Part shown: positions 33,766 to 45,306 of the stretch, piece after piece
Numbering within the stretch: the stretch's first letter is position 1
Layout of the letters: the number at the start of each line of letters is the position of its first letter
NCBI GenBank assembly: GCA_900291925.1
Contig: UWYS01000023.1
Coordinates: 186,001-250,000, forward strand
Direction: 5' to 3'
Source: Thecaphora thlaspeos
Lineage: Eukaryota; Basidiomycota; Ustilaginomycetes; Urocystidales; Glomosporiaceae
Length of the DNA stretch: 64,000 nucleotides
Position numbers and translations under genes: made by a program
Notes under the pieces: model-generated
Told to the model about the DNA's origin: nothing
The model's database searches: none
The model's input: only the letters and a program-made list of their open reading frames with translations

Positions 33766-36700
33766 CTATAGACCGTACCGATCGGCCAGCCTCTGTGCGA
33801 TGACGAGTGGGAACTGGGCCTTTTGAGCGTCCCACTGTGGCCCCGCCATGTCGCGGAAGCCGGTGAGGATTTTGCGGAACATTTCGTTGAGCTCAGCGCT
33901 TGGTGTCGTCCAGCGTACGACGGCGTTGCATAAGTAGACGAACCCCTTGGCGGCTGTCGTCGATCGACGACACCAGAAAGACGTGTAATTGCGATGCGGG
34001 CGGTCAGAGGTCAGCATCAAGTGCACAGCCAGAATGGTTGACACGGCGACGATGGGTAGAACGGAACAGGACGCTCACCTCCATTAGGGTTGACCTGGAT
34101 CATCTCGCAGAGGCCACGGAACGCGCTGTCCTTCTCGTCGTTGTCCTTGATGTCCCACAGGGCCTGGCACCAACCCTGAATGAAGATCTCGAGGTGGGGC
34201 GCCACCAGCTGAGGCTGCACCAATCCCAGTCGGCCGATCGTCACGGCCGCATTTTCCGAGAGGCTCTTGACGCTCTTGGTGCTCAGCAGCACGGGGATGA
34301 GGCGGTTGATCAGCTGCTCGACCCACCGCGTCAGCTCCGGGTCAGCGCCGTACTGGAGCGCAATCTCGCCCGTCGCCCACGCCGCGTTGTTGCAGACGCT
34401 GACGTTTTCAATCTTTGGCTCCGGCTCAATCTGCTCGATCAGCTTGGGTATCAGCGCCGGCAGGAAAGGCTTGAGTAGGTCAAAGCACGAGATGGCCAGA
34501 TCGCCGAGCAGCGCATAAGCCGACTGCCGCACCGGCGCCTCGACGTTGGTGATGCAGTGGCCCAGCAGCGGCAGCAGCGACGGCTGCGAGCCGACCACCA
34601 GGTCGCGCACTGACGTGTTGAGGCCCTGCGTCAGTCCGCTAAGCAGGTCCAACGCCACGATGATAAAGGTGCGATCGGGGATGTCCTGGTCTGCTGGCGG
34701 TTTGGATAGCTCCGCCTCGGCCGCCGCGAGGTTGTCGTGGATCAGGCTGACGCACCGCTGGTAAACCGGCGGCGAATAGGGCAGGAACCCGGGTCCCACC
34801 GCGATCGTCACCGACGAGAGGCACTCGAGCAGCGGGATCAGATCTGGATCCGTGTCGTGAAGGCTCTGCCACTTGGCGATCAACGGCGGCATGATCGTCT
34901 CGACGTACTCAGGCTGGTTGAGCGCCGACCCGACCGAGTCGGCGAGTGTGCCGAGCGCGTCGTAGAGAATCAGCAGGTTCTTCTGCTGATACTTCTCGAA
35001 GGCGAACACGAGAGTCTTGAGGACCGGCTCCAGGAACGGCTCGAGCGTCCGGCCCGCCTCCTCCTCTAATGTCGCGAACGCGCTGCAGCCGGCCTCCTGG
35101 ACACGCTTGTTGTTGTCAAGCACCATGCTGAGCAGGCCCTCCATGGCGGGTACAAAGTACTGCTGCTGGTGTTCCGGCGTCTCGGCGGCAACGCACCAGC
35201 TCGAGTAGCGTCCGAGCGTCCAGCAGGTAATTGATTGGACGAGCGGCTTGGGGTCCTTTAGGCTGTTGATCAGGAAGGGCACCAGGGTCGGCAGGTGGGG
35301 CTGGACGCCGGTGATGCAGCCTTCGGCGATGGCTCCGAGGGCGAGGATGCCCGACTCTCGCTGGAGCCAGTCCTCGCTGAAAAGGCGCTCCTTGAGGTAG
35401 GGCAGCAAGATCTCGAGCAGCTCGTCGGCGAAATTGATCGCCATAACGTCGAGGGCGGCGGCGGAGCATTTGCGCAGGTTCCAGTCGCTGATCGCGTCGT
35501 CTTCGTCGTCTTCATCGTCGTCCAGGTCATCGAAGTCGTCCTCTTCGTCATCCAGCCCGGCCTCAATCGCTGCTCTCGACTTGCCCTGGCCGCCGGCACC
35601 GCGGTTCTCGGCGTCCTCTTGGTGCTCGTTCTTGTGCGCGCCTCCTCCATAGTGTCGCGGCTTGATGTCCTCCGCTCGATCCGGAACGGCGGCGTCGTCC
35701 TCGTCTCCGCCGAGCATCAGCAAGTCCATCTCGTTGTAGACCATGCCCTTAAGCAGAATGGGAGCAATCTTCGGCAGATAGGGGCGCAAATTGTCCTTGA
35801 GCGAGGGTTCTTCGGCGAATTGGAGCCAGAATTCGCACGCCTCGAGTGCGACGTCATCGTTCTTGTCCTGGGTTGAGTAGAGCATGTACTCTACGACGTT
35901 GTCCATCTCCGGGACGAGTTTGTCCGGGCGGGCGCCGAGGATGAGGACCAACGCCTGGCAGACGAAGCGGCGAACGTTGGGAACCTCGTCGCTGGCACGC
36001 TTGAAGAGGGCCGCGATGAAGGTGTCGATGTGGTCCTGCAGTACGGGCGAACCGGAGTTGACGAACTGATTGAGGCAGTTGAGCGAGTGCATCCGAATCC
36101 GCGAATCGGGATGCTGGGTGGCCTCGAGGAACTTGGGCACCAGAACGTCGAGCGGCTTGACGCCGTTGATCTCGCAGCTCTCGAGTTCGCGCGGGATGTC
36201 TTCGCAGATCTTGGCGAACGTGCTGAAGGCGCCCTCTGCCTCCTCGAAGTTCTGCGACCCCATGAGCTCGCCTAGTTTTGAAAGGCCCTCTGGCCACGCT
36301 TGTGGCGTGAGGATGGCCATGAGCATCGATACAACCTGCGTCACGGTGCGGCGAAGCATGTCCTCTGGAAGGCTGAGGGCCGGGATGATGGCCTGCTTGA
36401 CGTACTCGTACGATTCCGGCGATATGAGATCGTTGTGGAAGAGGATGTGGTTCTTCAGAATGAGGCCGGCAACGGAGCGGGTCGAGAGCTCCTCGTTTGC
36501 CATTGACGTCAAAATCAAGACGAGGTAGTTGGCATAGTCGGGGATCCGGCTGACGGCGTCCAGCCTCTGTAGCAGAAGAGGAGCAAGTAATGCACAAAAA
36601 GGGACGGAGAAGGAAGATGAAGCGGCCAGTCGACTCATGCTAGGGGCAAATACTGGAAGGGAGTGGACAGGGCGCTTAGCCGGGACTACTCACGCTCGCG

Positions 36701-36798
36701 ATGCGTTCCTGGACCTCGCTCTCGGAGACCTGCGAGTCGCGAAAGAGCTGGAGGAGCTCTGTGAGCCCCTCTTGCTGTGGTTGCCATGAAGAAGCCAT
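33766..36798 (-). CDS. KAP104: Transportin (karyopherin beta-2, Kap104-like)
   Basis: HEAT-repeat nuclear import receptor for PY-NLS cargo such as RNA-binding proteins. Three exons: 36798-36694, 36566-34079 and 33953-33766; all phases agree (926 residues). The N-terminus MASSWQPQQEGLTELLQLFRDSQ aligns with human TNPO1. The RSVAGLILKNHI Ran-binding region, an acidic loop (DDEEDDFDDLDDDEDDEDD, about residue 370), WNLRKCSAAALDVMA, ESGILALGAIAEGC, ITCWTLGRYSSW, ACSAFATLEEEA and KDSAFRGLCEMIQVNPNG are all family hallmarks. The last exon (FVYLCNAVVRWTTPSAELNEMFRKILTGF) matches the human C-terminus. It is convergent with the SUN gene. Confidence 0.96.
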
Positions 36799-38345
36799 TG
36801 TGCGGCGCTATGCTGGTGGTATGGATAGGTTCAAGTTGTCAGAAGACGGTTATCTGTGAAGCTTCGCCGGGCGCCGTTGTTACGACCGGAATGGTCCAGC
36901 TGAAGTCGAACCTTCCGAGGCGATTCCAGTTGAGCTGGATCGACAACGAGAAAGCTGGCTGGGGGATGGGAGCCGACGGTAATAGACCTCGGTCCGAGCG
37001 GAAAAGGGCCGATATCGATGCTCAAAATGCAGTCGCGGTAGGGAAGCGGTGGAAGAGCGTAGCCGACGGGGCGAGAAGACGCAGCCGGGGTACTTGGGAG
37101 GGGGCTATGCGTTTGCTCGAGGACTGCCCGCCGCGAGGTATTGAAGGGAGAAGCGCGGACGAGCGGCTGGGTTTGTGCGAGCAAGCGCTGTAGTCGATGT
37201 ACCAGAGCAAGCGTCGAGGATCGCTGGACGGGCGGCCAAAGCTCGGACCCTAAGCCAGAGGCAGCGGGAGGTGGGTGTGCCGAGGTAGTGGAAGCAGTAG
37301 GGCGTCGTCGGTGTTGGTGCCTCGGTCGTAGGGCAAAGGAATGTCGAGGAGAAACAGGCAGGGCCAGCTGGAAGAGCGACGGCGGTGCTGTGTGAAAGGA
37401 GGTGGCAACGACGTCGAGAAGATGGAAGAAAGACAGAAAAGGCGTGCTTTGTGCTGCGCTGTGCGTGGGTGGTGGGTGGTGGGTGGTGGATGTGGATGTG
37501 GGTGTGCGGTGTGCGGTGTGCGGTGTGTTGTTCCGAACAACCTCGAGTCGGCCGCCAGCCAGGCAGTCAGTCAGTCAGCCAGTCAGCCAGTCAGTCAGGC
37601 AGCCCCGGTACCCTCGCCGTTCTCCCCGCCCCTCTTTCCCTTATTCTACTCGATTTTTTCCACTTTTTCCCGACGACTTTATTCTTTCCTTTTCGTTCTT
37701 TTCCCCAACGGTGGTCTGGCATAGCTACACTCGGTGGTGCGCTGCGTGCGACGTGTAGGCAAGCGAGCCGGGGGAGGGAATGTTAACAACTACGTAGTTA
37801 TCGCTTTTAAATCATCCAGTACGTTGATCGGTTGTCGATTAGAAAGGCACCGAGCTCAGCACCGCTTCTGCTCCTCGTACAGGTGCATCACTTTGCGTCC
37901 TCTCGCTGGCACTCTGCGGCCTATACACAGAGACAGGTCCTCATTCACGAGAGGCTACCAGATAGAGCGACGCAAGTTCAAAGCGAGTCTTCCCCTCTTC
38001 CTCTCTTTCTCTCTCTCTGGGGCGACATCCGCAAACGGGCGGCCGCAACAGGCCAAGAAGACAAGATCAAACGTCGATTCGAGGGAAACAAGGGGCAGGC
38101 AAGGTCGACGACAAGCACCAGACCATCGGGCCGCTCCACAGAAGCATAGAGGAAGGGGACGAGGGGATGAGAAGGTAGAGAAAGTAGAGAGAGAGCGAGG
38201 ACGAAAAAAGAAAAAGAAAGAGAAAAAAAAAAAGAGGAAGAGTACGAACGGGAGGGCCTGACGATCCCACAGGGTACAAAAGCTAGAGCGCTCGCCGGCG
38301 CAAGGGTAACACAGCGAAGACGGTCGAGCGGGCAGTCGCCTGCAT
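36799..38345. other. 1.5-kb gap between transportin and the four-RRM gene, no gene seen
   Basis: Contains simple repeats: GTGTGCG units at 37500-37525, CAGTCAGTCAGC units at 37560-37605, and a purine tract with A-runs at 38195-38245. Open frames here are biased by these repeats and match no family. It should hold the transportin promoter and the 3' UTR of the RRM gene. Confidence 0.5.
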
Positions 38346-40601
38346 TCACTCCGCCTTAACCTCCTGGGCCTCGGTCGGCGCGCCAGCACCGCTCAGCGTG
38401 CTCAGGTCCTGCACCGACTCGGACGCCGTCACCATGGTATCATCGCCAACGTTGTTGCTGCTGTCGTTGTTGTTGTTGTTGGCAACGTTGCTTGCGCTGT
38501 TGCTCGCACTCATATTGTTCGGCGTCGCAGAGTGGCTCGGCGACAGCGACCCGCTAGCCTTTCGCGCCCCTCCTCCACCGCCGCCTCCGTGCAGCACCTG
38601 CAGGTTGCCGACGCTGCGCGGAGGGTTGCCGCAGCGGTCCTTGCCGTAGGCGATCTTGACGCTCTGGTAGTCGGCGTGATTCTTCATCCCCTCGATGCAC
38701 TTGATGGCCGACTGGATATTGGTAAAGTTGGCAAACGCGCAGTTCTTCTCGCGGAGGCTGTTGACCATCTCGATCTCGCCGTACTGCGAAAAGTCGTTGC
38801 GGATCTTGTCTTCATTGAGCGTGTCCGGGTCGTCGATGTTGCCGATGTAGACGTTGCGCGACCCACCCGCCTGCACCGCCAGCTGGATGGTGGGGCTCAG
38901 CGGCCCAGAGTGCTTGCCCCATCCGATCTTGAGGCGGCGGTTGTGGATCATGATGCCCGAGTACGACGCCAGGTGGTAGAACGCGAGCGCCGTGTTGGCG
39001 TCGACGAACGTTACAAAGGCAATGTGCTTCTCAGGGATGTAACGGATGTTCTGGAGGATTCCGCCGCGGATGTGGTTACAGATCTCCTCGGTCGTTGTCT
39101 CGGGGTGGATGTTGCCGAGGTAAACGGTCCGATTGCCCATCTGCTGCAGCGCGGCCGCGTTGGCGCCCATCATGGCCGCCGCCGGCCCGAACACCGAGCT
39201 GGCCGGCGAGCGTCCGTTGTCGTCGAGCGGCGCACCGCCGCCGCCGTTGGGTCCGAAGGCGGCGCCCGCAGCGCCGGCAAACGCGGTCGGGTAGCCTAGC
39301 GAGGCCGCCGCGGCGAGGCCCATGGCGGCCGCCTGGTTGTTGTGCGCCTGGTTCTGCTGCTGGCTCTTCGGTATGTAAGCGCATCGGTCCTTGCCGTAGT
39401 TGACCCGCTTGCCGGTCCAGGCGGGCTCGGTCGGCAGCGTCGCCACAACCTTCATGGCCGTCTGGATCGAGAGGAAGTGGACGAAGCCGATGTTCTTGTC
39501 GCGGACGATTTTGACCTGGTCGATCGGTCCAAACCGGGCCAGGTCATCGCGGAGCGACTCCTCCGTCGCATCCTCGTCCAATTGGCCAAGATAGACGTTC
39601 CGGGTGGCCTGGCTCTGCTGTACGGCCATCATCACGGTGGGCGGGCACTGCGACGGCTTTCCCCAGCCGATCTTGAGCTCTTGGCTGTGCAGCGAGACCT
39701 TCTTTACGCAGGCGTCGGCGTGAAAGGCAGTGGCCGTCGAGCCGTCGAGGAACGAGATGAAGGCGCAATTTTTCTCGGGGAGCAGGCGAACGTTCTCGAT
39801 CGGGCCGGATTTGACCAGGTTGAGCAGCTCGTCGACGGATGCGTCGGCCGGCAGGTTGCCGACGTAGACGGTCCTGTTGAGCGGGTTGTTTTGGTCGGAG
39901 ACGCCGCCGGAAATCATGGCCAGGTTGGGGACGAACCCGCCCGGACCGTTGGCGAAGTTGCCTGGGAAGCCGCCGTACATGGCCGCAGGCTGCGGCAAGA
40001 GGGCATTTCCGCCTTGCATCATAAAGGCCGGCGAGCCCTGGCCGCCAAAACCCGGCGCTCCCCCTTGGCCGCCGCCTCCGAGCAGGCCGGCGTTACCAAT
40101 GTTTCCCGAGAACGAACGGGTCCCGTTGGTCCCGTTGCCGGGCGGTTGCAGACCGAGGCCGTTGTAGCCCTGATGCTGGTGGCCGTGGCCGTTGGCGAGG
40201 TACGGGGCCTGGCCGCTGGTCGGCGGTCCGCCAGTGTAGTGCACGCCGGCGCCCATGAAGCCTGGCTGGTTGATGTTGGGAATGTTGCCCTCGGAGACGA
40301 AGCGGGCCTTCTTGGTGGTACCGTCGACGCTGGCGACGGTCGACGGCATCGAAGCGAGGTTGCCAAGGCCGGCGTGCGCATCGTACGACTGCGACGACGC
40401 CCGCTTCATCATCTCGAGCGCGTCCAAGCTGTAGACGGGGGTATCTGCGGCGGCTGAGGCAGGGTATCCGTTGTTGTTGTTGCTGTTGTTGTTGTGGTTG
40501 TTGGAGGTGATGGTGGTGTTGCTGCTGCTATTGTTGCCGAAGGTGTTGGTTCCGGCCAGCGCAAACTGGTCGGGGTGCGAAAGGGCGGACTCGTCGTGCA
40601 T
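38346..40601 (-). CDS. Four-RRM RNA-binding protein, Mrn1/Nrd1(Msa2)-like
   Basis: Intronless gene, 751 residues. Four RNA-recognition motifs are obvious at about residues 237, 334, 488 and 580: NRTVYVGNLPADAS..NCAFISFLD, RNVYLGQLDEDAT..NIGFVHFLS, NRTVYLGNIHPETT..HIAFVTFVD, and RNVYIGNIDDPDT..NCAFANFTN. Each RNP2/RNP1 pair is intact. RRM1-2 and RRM3-4 share linkers reading LKIGWGK, and RRM2 and 4 end NYGKDRC or AYGKDRC, the layout of S. pombe Nrd1 and budding-yeast Mrn1. These bind transcripts controlling differentiation and cell-wall genes. The N-terminus is Asn-rich (NNHNNNSNNNN) and the C-terminus Asn/Ser-rich. The first true ATG is 40601. A long, pyrimidine-rich upstream region suggests an extended leader. 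Confidence 0.88.
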   Translation of the reverse strand: MHDESALSHPDQFALAGTNTFGNNSSSNTTITSNNHNNNSNNNNGYPASAAADTPVYSLDALEMMKRASSQSYDAHAGLGNLASMPSTVASVDGTTKKARFVSEGNIPNINQPGFMGAGVHYTGGPPTSGQAPYLANGHGHQHQGYNGLGLQPPGNGTNGTRSFSGNIGNAGLLGGGGQGGAPGFGGQGSPAFMMQGGNALLPQPAAMYGGFPGNFANGPGGFVPNLAMISGGVSDQNNPLNRTVYVGNLPADASVDELLNLVKSGPIENVRLLPEKNCAFISFLDGSTATAFHADACVKKVSLHSQELKIGWGKPSQCPPTVMMAVQQSQATRNVYLGQLDEDATEESLRDDLARFGPIDQVKIVRDKNIGFVHFLSIQTAMKVVATLPTEPAWTGKRVNYGKDRCAYIPKSQQQNQAHNNQAAAMGLAAAASLGYPTAFAGAAGAAFGPNGGGGAPLDDNGRSPASSVFGPAAAMMGANAAALQQMGNRTVYLGNIHPETTTEEICNHIRGGILQNIRYIPEKHIAFVTFVDANTALAFYHLASYSGIMIHNRRLKIGWGKHSGPLSPTIQLAVQAGGSRNVYIGNIDDPDTLNEDKIRNDFSQYGEIEMVNSLREKNCAFANFTNIQSAIKCIEGMKNHADYQSVKIAYGKDRCGNPPRSVGNLQVLHGGGGGGGARKASGSLSPSHSATPNNMSASNSASNVANNNNNDSSNNVGDDTMVTASESVQDLSTLSGAGAPTEAQEVKAE

Positions 40602-43600
40602 GTTGGGACGAGCACAGCGAGGCAATCAGCTGTTGGGAAGATCAAGCCGCTTTGGCGATGCTATTGGCCGGTTGTGTCGGGAGAGGAAAAGAGGGATAGC
40701 CAGCCGATGTGTGCAAAGGCGTAGAGGTCGATATCGAGGGGGCAAAGAGGAAACGAAAGGAGGGGAGGAAGGGGGATACGAGGCGGTGAGCGTCCGTGTC
40801 CGGCAAAGAGAAAATGCTGCCGCAGCTTCGCTCCGACTCCTCCAGGAAGACGGACCGCCAGGGATGGCACCGCAGGAAGAAGTCACGGCGATGCGATTGA
40901 AACCAGCGTCATGACCTTGGGCGGACGGCTCCGCTGTGCGTGGCGACACGCTTGAGACTCTCTAGCTCGGAACAGAGAGAGAGAGAGCGAGAGAGAGCGA
41001 GAGAGAAAGTCTCCGACGTTATTCTGCGCAGCCTATCATAGCATACACCCACCTTGAAGAGAGGAAGAGGGGCCGCAGACTAAGTGTCTCTGTCCTGGCG
41101 AGAAGGGAATGCAAGGTCGTCGAAGAAGGACCTGCGCGCTACGCTTCCAGGGTTGGTGAAGGCTCTTTGTTCGTCTATGTCCGTCTTGCGGGCAAGAAAA
41201 CGACGATGCTCGGGTCTGCCGGAGACACTATCGCCCGGACTGGCCGACGGATGGGGTGTAGCGTACGACGCTTGGAGGCGGAGGCGAAGCTCGAGTGCCG
41301 TGGATGTGGGTTGAACGAGGAAGGGAGGCAGGAGTCCTCTCGCGCTTGCCGGATTTCAACGTCACCGTAGCAGGGTATTCGATGAGAAAGTAGTAGCGCT
41401 CGATGGGGACTGTTTTCGCCTGGATAGTTGGTCGTCGGGTGTCGGTATCGGCGTGTCGACAAAAGACAATCGATCAGGTGCCATGATATTAAGGGAAGAA
41501 GCAAGAAGGAGCGGTCGAGATGTCGTTGTTGCGGCGGCCATTGCAGGTTGGCGGTGATAGTGGGCCGTGCACGGCGGGGATAATCGTGTCGCAATGTCCA
41601 TTTGAGTATGTAGCGAGCAGGCGCGATGAATGCAAAATGGGACAGGCCGGAAAGGATCGTAGATGCGATCAGAGCGCAAAGCGGGATGGAGTTTTGGGCC
41701 GAGTGGCGAGAGGAGTGGAAGGTGGAAGGATATGGTTCGTAATCGTGATCAGCGAGGTCGCAAAGGATTTCGCGGGTGGCACGATGCTGTCCGGCACTGT
41801 GCCAATTTCGAGCCTGGGAAGCGCTCACCTTGTAACGAAATGCTCCGGATGTCAGTGTGTGAGCACCGAGACCAGTAAAAAACTATGTCGGATAGGAGAC
41901 TGTAGTTTCTCGGGCCGGGACAGGCAACGAGCTCAAGAGAGCGGGAGGGAGTCGGAGTCAAAGAGAGGGGACGCCTTCGCCATATACCTCGACAGTCGAC
42001 GCAGCTGCAAAAGTGCGGCTAGGTGAGGTGTCGCGAAGCTCGTCGTATCCTCGTTTGGCTTGCCACGTCGAGTGCACCGACGATGCTGCCGACAGAGGGG
42101 AAGGTGGATCGGGCTGGTCTGGCGTTCGGACGGTGCGGTCGAAAGGACAAACAAGTCGCCGAGGATGAGGCTGAAGGTGAAGGATGGAAGATGGCGGAGG
42201 ACCTAGGGGCGAAGGTGTGCGCGGAGTAGGGATAGGGAGAAGAAGGGTTGTGTGAGGTGGCCGCTCTGGAAGCCGGGCAAGGAAGCCGGGCAAGGACGAA
42301 GGGCAAGGACGAAGGTGAGAGGATGAAGAGAAGGGTGTAGATAGGGAGGTTGGTGCAGACCAGCGGCCAAAGAGAAAGGGCGATAGTGGTGTTGGTGATG
42401 GGGGTGAAAAAGCGGGGAGCGGCGGAGAGAGAGGCAAGAGCGGGAGAAGAGCGGGTGGGCGGCGCTGCTTGCTTGGACAGTGGTGGTTCGGGCGTTGGCT
42501 CGAAGGGAGGATAGTGCCGAGCGAGTAAAGTCTTTTAGCAAGAGAGGTAGCGCTGCCATGCCCCTCCTGAGCCTGGTCGGCCGTCTGGCTTATAGACCTG
42601 GCCTGGCCCGCCCGCGCGCTCGGATCCGACGACAGCGCAGCGCAACGCACACGCTCCCGCAACTACACCACTCTGCAGGCACAGCCTTACCTCTTACAAC
42701 ACTTGGTACTCTATGTGCAGAGTACAAGGCCAGGCCGGCACCACATGCATACAAATCACTAGAGTAGTAGGTATCTTGAACACCATCAGCCCGTCCCTAG
42801 TCCTAGCCCTCGCCTCTTCGACGGGGGTGCCCTTAGTTAGCCTCTAGGTATTGTTAGTGTGGCGCGGCCTTGAGGCTACCTTGTCAAGCAATAATCTCTT
42901 CACAACGTCTGAACGGTCAGCAAGCGACGACGACAGCAGCAGCAGCACCTGACGCTGAGGCCGACGCTTCCTTCCACAGAACGCGCCGACCGGCTGCGCT
43001 GCTGCGACGTCCAACTTTCAGGCTCGCCTCGCTGGAGACAAAGAAAGAGAAGAGTTCAGAGTTAGAAAGTCAAAGATCCTGCTTGCTCGTCGGCCCTCGC
43101 CTCGTCGGAACTACACTGTACCCGGCTCTACTCTCTACTCTCTACTCTACTCTGCGCTAAATTGGTCGCTCCATGGACACATTCAGCCCGAAGGCCAGGC
43201 GGCTCCAATCGCAACTGTCCGGACGACAGCCACGATGGCGACGGTGACGGGCAGAGAGAGGGGATGGACCAAAGCAAGGAGCAAGCTAAGGCTAAGTCAT
43301 GTCACGCACAGGCCATGCGGCAAGGGAGGAGCGTACGGTAAGAGGACCAACCCCTGGCAGCCCGAGTTCTTGAGGGTGCGACCACGACAACAAGAAGCTG
43401 GCCGATCATCCGAACGGCGAAGCGAGGTCCAAAACCTCTGGGCTTTCTCGAGATCCCGGTATCCCGATCCGAGCAGGTCGAGCTGGCGACTGCGCAGCCA
43501 CTCTGACCTTTCACTCTGCTTGTCGCGAACAATCGTGTGTATCGTCAGCATATCGTCGTGTGGAAGCACAGCAGACCGACACCAGGGCGTCGAGGGTCAT

Positions 43601-43823
43601 CATCATCGTTGTGATATAGGTGCGAGGCTTCCGTCAGTCTACAAAGGGAGTGTCTTTTTCGGTTTCGCTGAGTGTGGGCAGGGGGAACGGGCTCGTAGAG
43701 ATTGCCTTGTTCAAGGACATTGCTGGCCCGGCCCGGGCCCGCCGAGCGTGATTAGTGTGAGAGCCTTTCGCCGTTCGCTACCAATGGCCCGAGAGACTGT
43801 GAGTTAGAGATGCTGTTGCGAGC
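40602..43823. other. 3.2-kb gene-free stretch upstream of the RRM gene
   Basis: No recognisable gene on either strand. On the minus strand it is pyrimidine-rich over long runs, like fungal leaders: CT/GA microsatellite at 40975-41010, imperfect GGGCAAGGAAGCC-type repeats at 42280-42315. It probably combines a long promoter/leader of the RRM gene with the 3' flank of SFC1. A 190-codon plus-strand frame at 43235-43807 has no family signature. Confidence 0.45.
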
Positions 43824-45306
43824 CTAATCGTCTGACCTGGTGTCTGTCAGGTTGAACTCGCTGGCCTTTGCCAATTCGAGGTATTTCTTGACCTTTTCGT
43901 AGATGGTGAAGACGACAGCTTGACCTGCGAGACGGATAACACGGGAAAAGGCCAGGATATTGGAGGAAGATGAGGGCGTAAGCGACAGATGGACCGCGCG
44001 GATTAGCAGAGAAGAAAGACTCCGCCTCCCTGTGCGAAGCTCCAGCGGGCGGCGGAAACGTTGGAGGCCCAGCGCTCCCTGGACTTCATTTATGCTGACA
44101 CGCGCTTCTTACTCACCCGGTGCGACGCGGGCCACTCGTGGTGTGATGCCCTTCCAGAACGCGCTGACGCCCTCCTGGGCGAACATGTCCCGGGCCACCT
44201 TCACGACGCGGCTGAGTGCCGTCTCGCCCTCGACGCGCGAGGCGCGCTGAATGCGGGTCTTGATCGTGTCGATGGGGGCGTTGGAGAAAGGTCCTAGCGC
44301 ACCGGAGATCAGGCCGATCACGGCCGTCTCGTAGGAGGGAAGCTCGGTGGTGCCGTGGTACTTTTGCGCATAAGCCTTGAGCTCCTGGTAGGCGGTGAAG
44401 TTGGCGGCTACGAGGCACATGGGCGGACGAGAGCACGGGAGCATGGGGCGCGAGCGATAAGAGAGAAAGCGAGAGAGTAGAGAGGGTGTCAGCCCGCTGA
44501 CGCTGTTGCGGGGCCCCGCTGTCGGCCACCCAAGATAGCATCTGCGAGGGATTTTGTCAAAGCGCAAGACTCACCCTGGTTGGTAGCCTGTCGGGCAGCT
44601 GTGAGAGCGACGCCGCGGTAGAGGGTCATGACACCCTCCTCGCGGATGATGACGTATAGGGCATGGGCCGCGTTTCGGTATCTCGGGACCTCGAGCGGAT
44701 CGGCGAGCGAGTGTAGCTGCGCCTGAAGACGGATCTTTACGACCTCCATCGGGTTGACGACGACGATGGCCTCGGTGGTACCGGCGCCGAGGCCGGCAAG
44801 GAAGACGCCCTTGGAGCTCGTCAGCCCGGTGTTTTTGTCGGCGAGGGCGGTCTTGTAGTGCTCAAAGCTCATAAAGCGGATGGCCATCTTGGGGACGATT
44901 CCGGCAACGACCGCGCCGAGTCCCTTGTAGAGGCCGAGGGCCGTCTCCCTCTTGACGATGTATGCGCCCGTGGCCAGGAAGCCCCTCGGCTTCTCACCAG
45001 TGCCGCGGCCTCGGCGCGAGAGCTGCATTCGCACCTTGATCGTATCGAGCGCTGTCGGCAGTTGTCGGCGGGAACAAGAGCAGGGCAGCGGTCCCGTCGG
45101 TCAGCTTGCTGGCGCTCTCGGCGTTCGTCTGACCGGGAGACTCCTTTGAGCTAGCCCTGTTTCCTCTTCTCCACCTGACGCTGCGCTCAGCAGGGAGATG
45201 GGCGAAACTCACGATGACACGTGCAGGCTTCCGCAAAGCCGGCGATACCTCCGGCGATCAGGTGTGTAGACGGGGCCACCTTCTTCTTTTCCGCTGCTGC
45301 TGGCAT
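43824..45306 (-). CDS. SFC1: Mitochondrial succinate-fumarate carrier
   Basis: Inner-membrane antiporter exchanging cytosolic succinate for mitochondrial fumarate, needed for growth on ethanol or acetate. Four exons: 45306-45213, 45051-44575, 44407-44117 and 43924-43824, with consistent phases, giving about 320 residues. Three carrier repeats carry PLDTIKVRMQ, NPMEVVKIRLQ and PIDTIKTRIQ signatures. The sequences GLGAVVAGIVPKMAIRF, GAGTTEAIVVVNPMEVVKIRLQAQ, LYRGVALTAARQATNQ, GLISGALGPFSNAPIDTIKTR and GITPRVARVAPGQAVVFTIYE match yeast Sfc1 closely rather than other carriers. The acceptor of exon 3 gives NQAANFT where yeast has NQGANFT. The 5' region is long and pyrimidine-rich. Confidence 0.95.

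Noticed and set aside
38346..40625. Upstream start at 40625 for the four-RRM protein
   Set aside because: The codon there is TTG, not ATG; the first ATG, in a good AAC context, is at 40601.
43235..43807. 190-codon plus-strand frame
   Set aside because: Composition is Arg/Ser-rich without domains, and it overlaps the presumed 3' flank of SFC1. No support as a gene.
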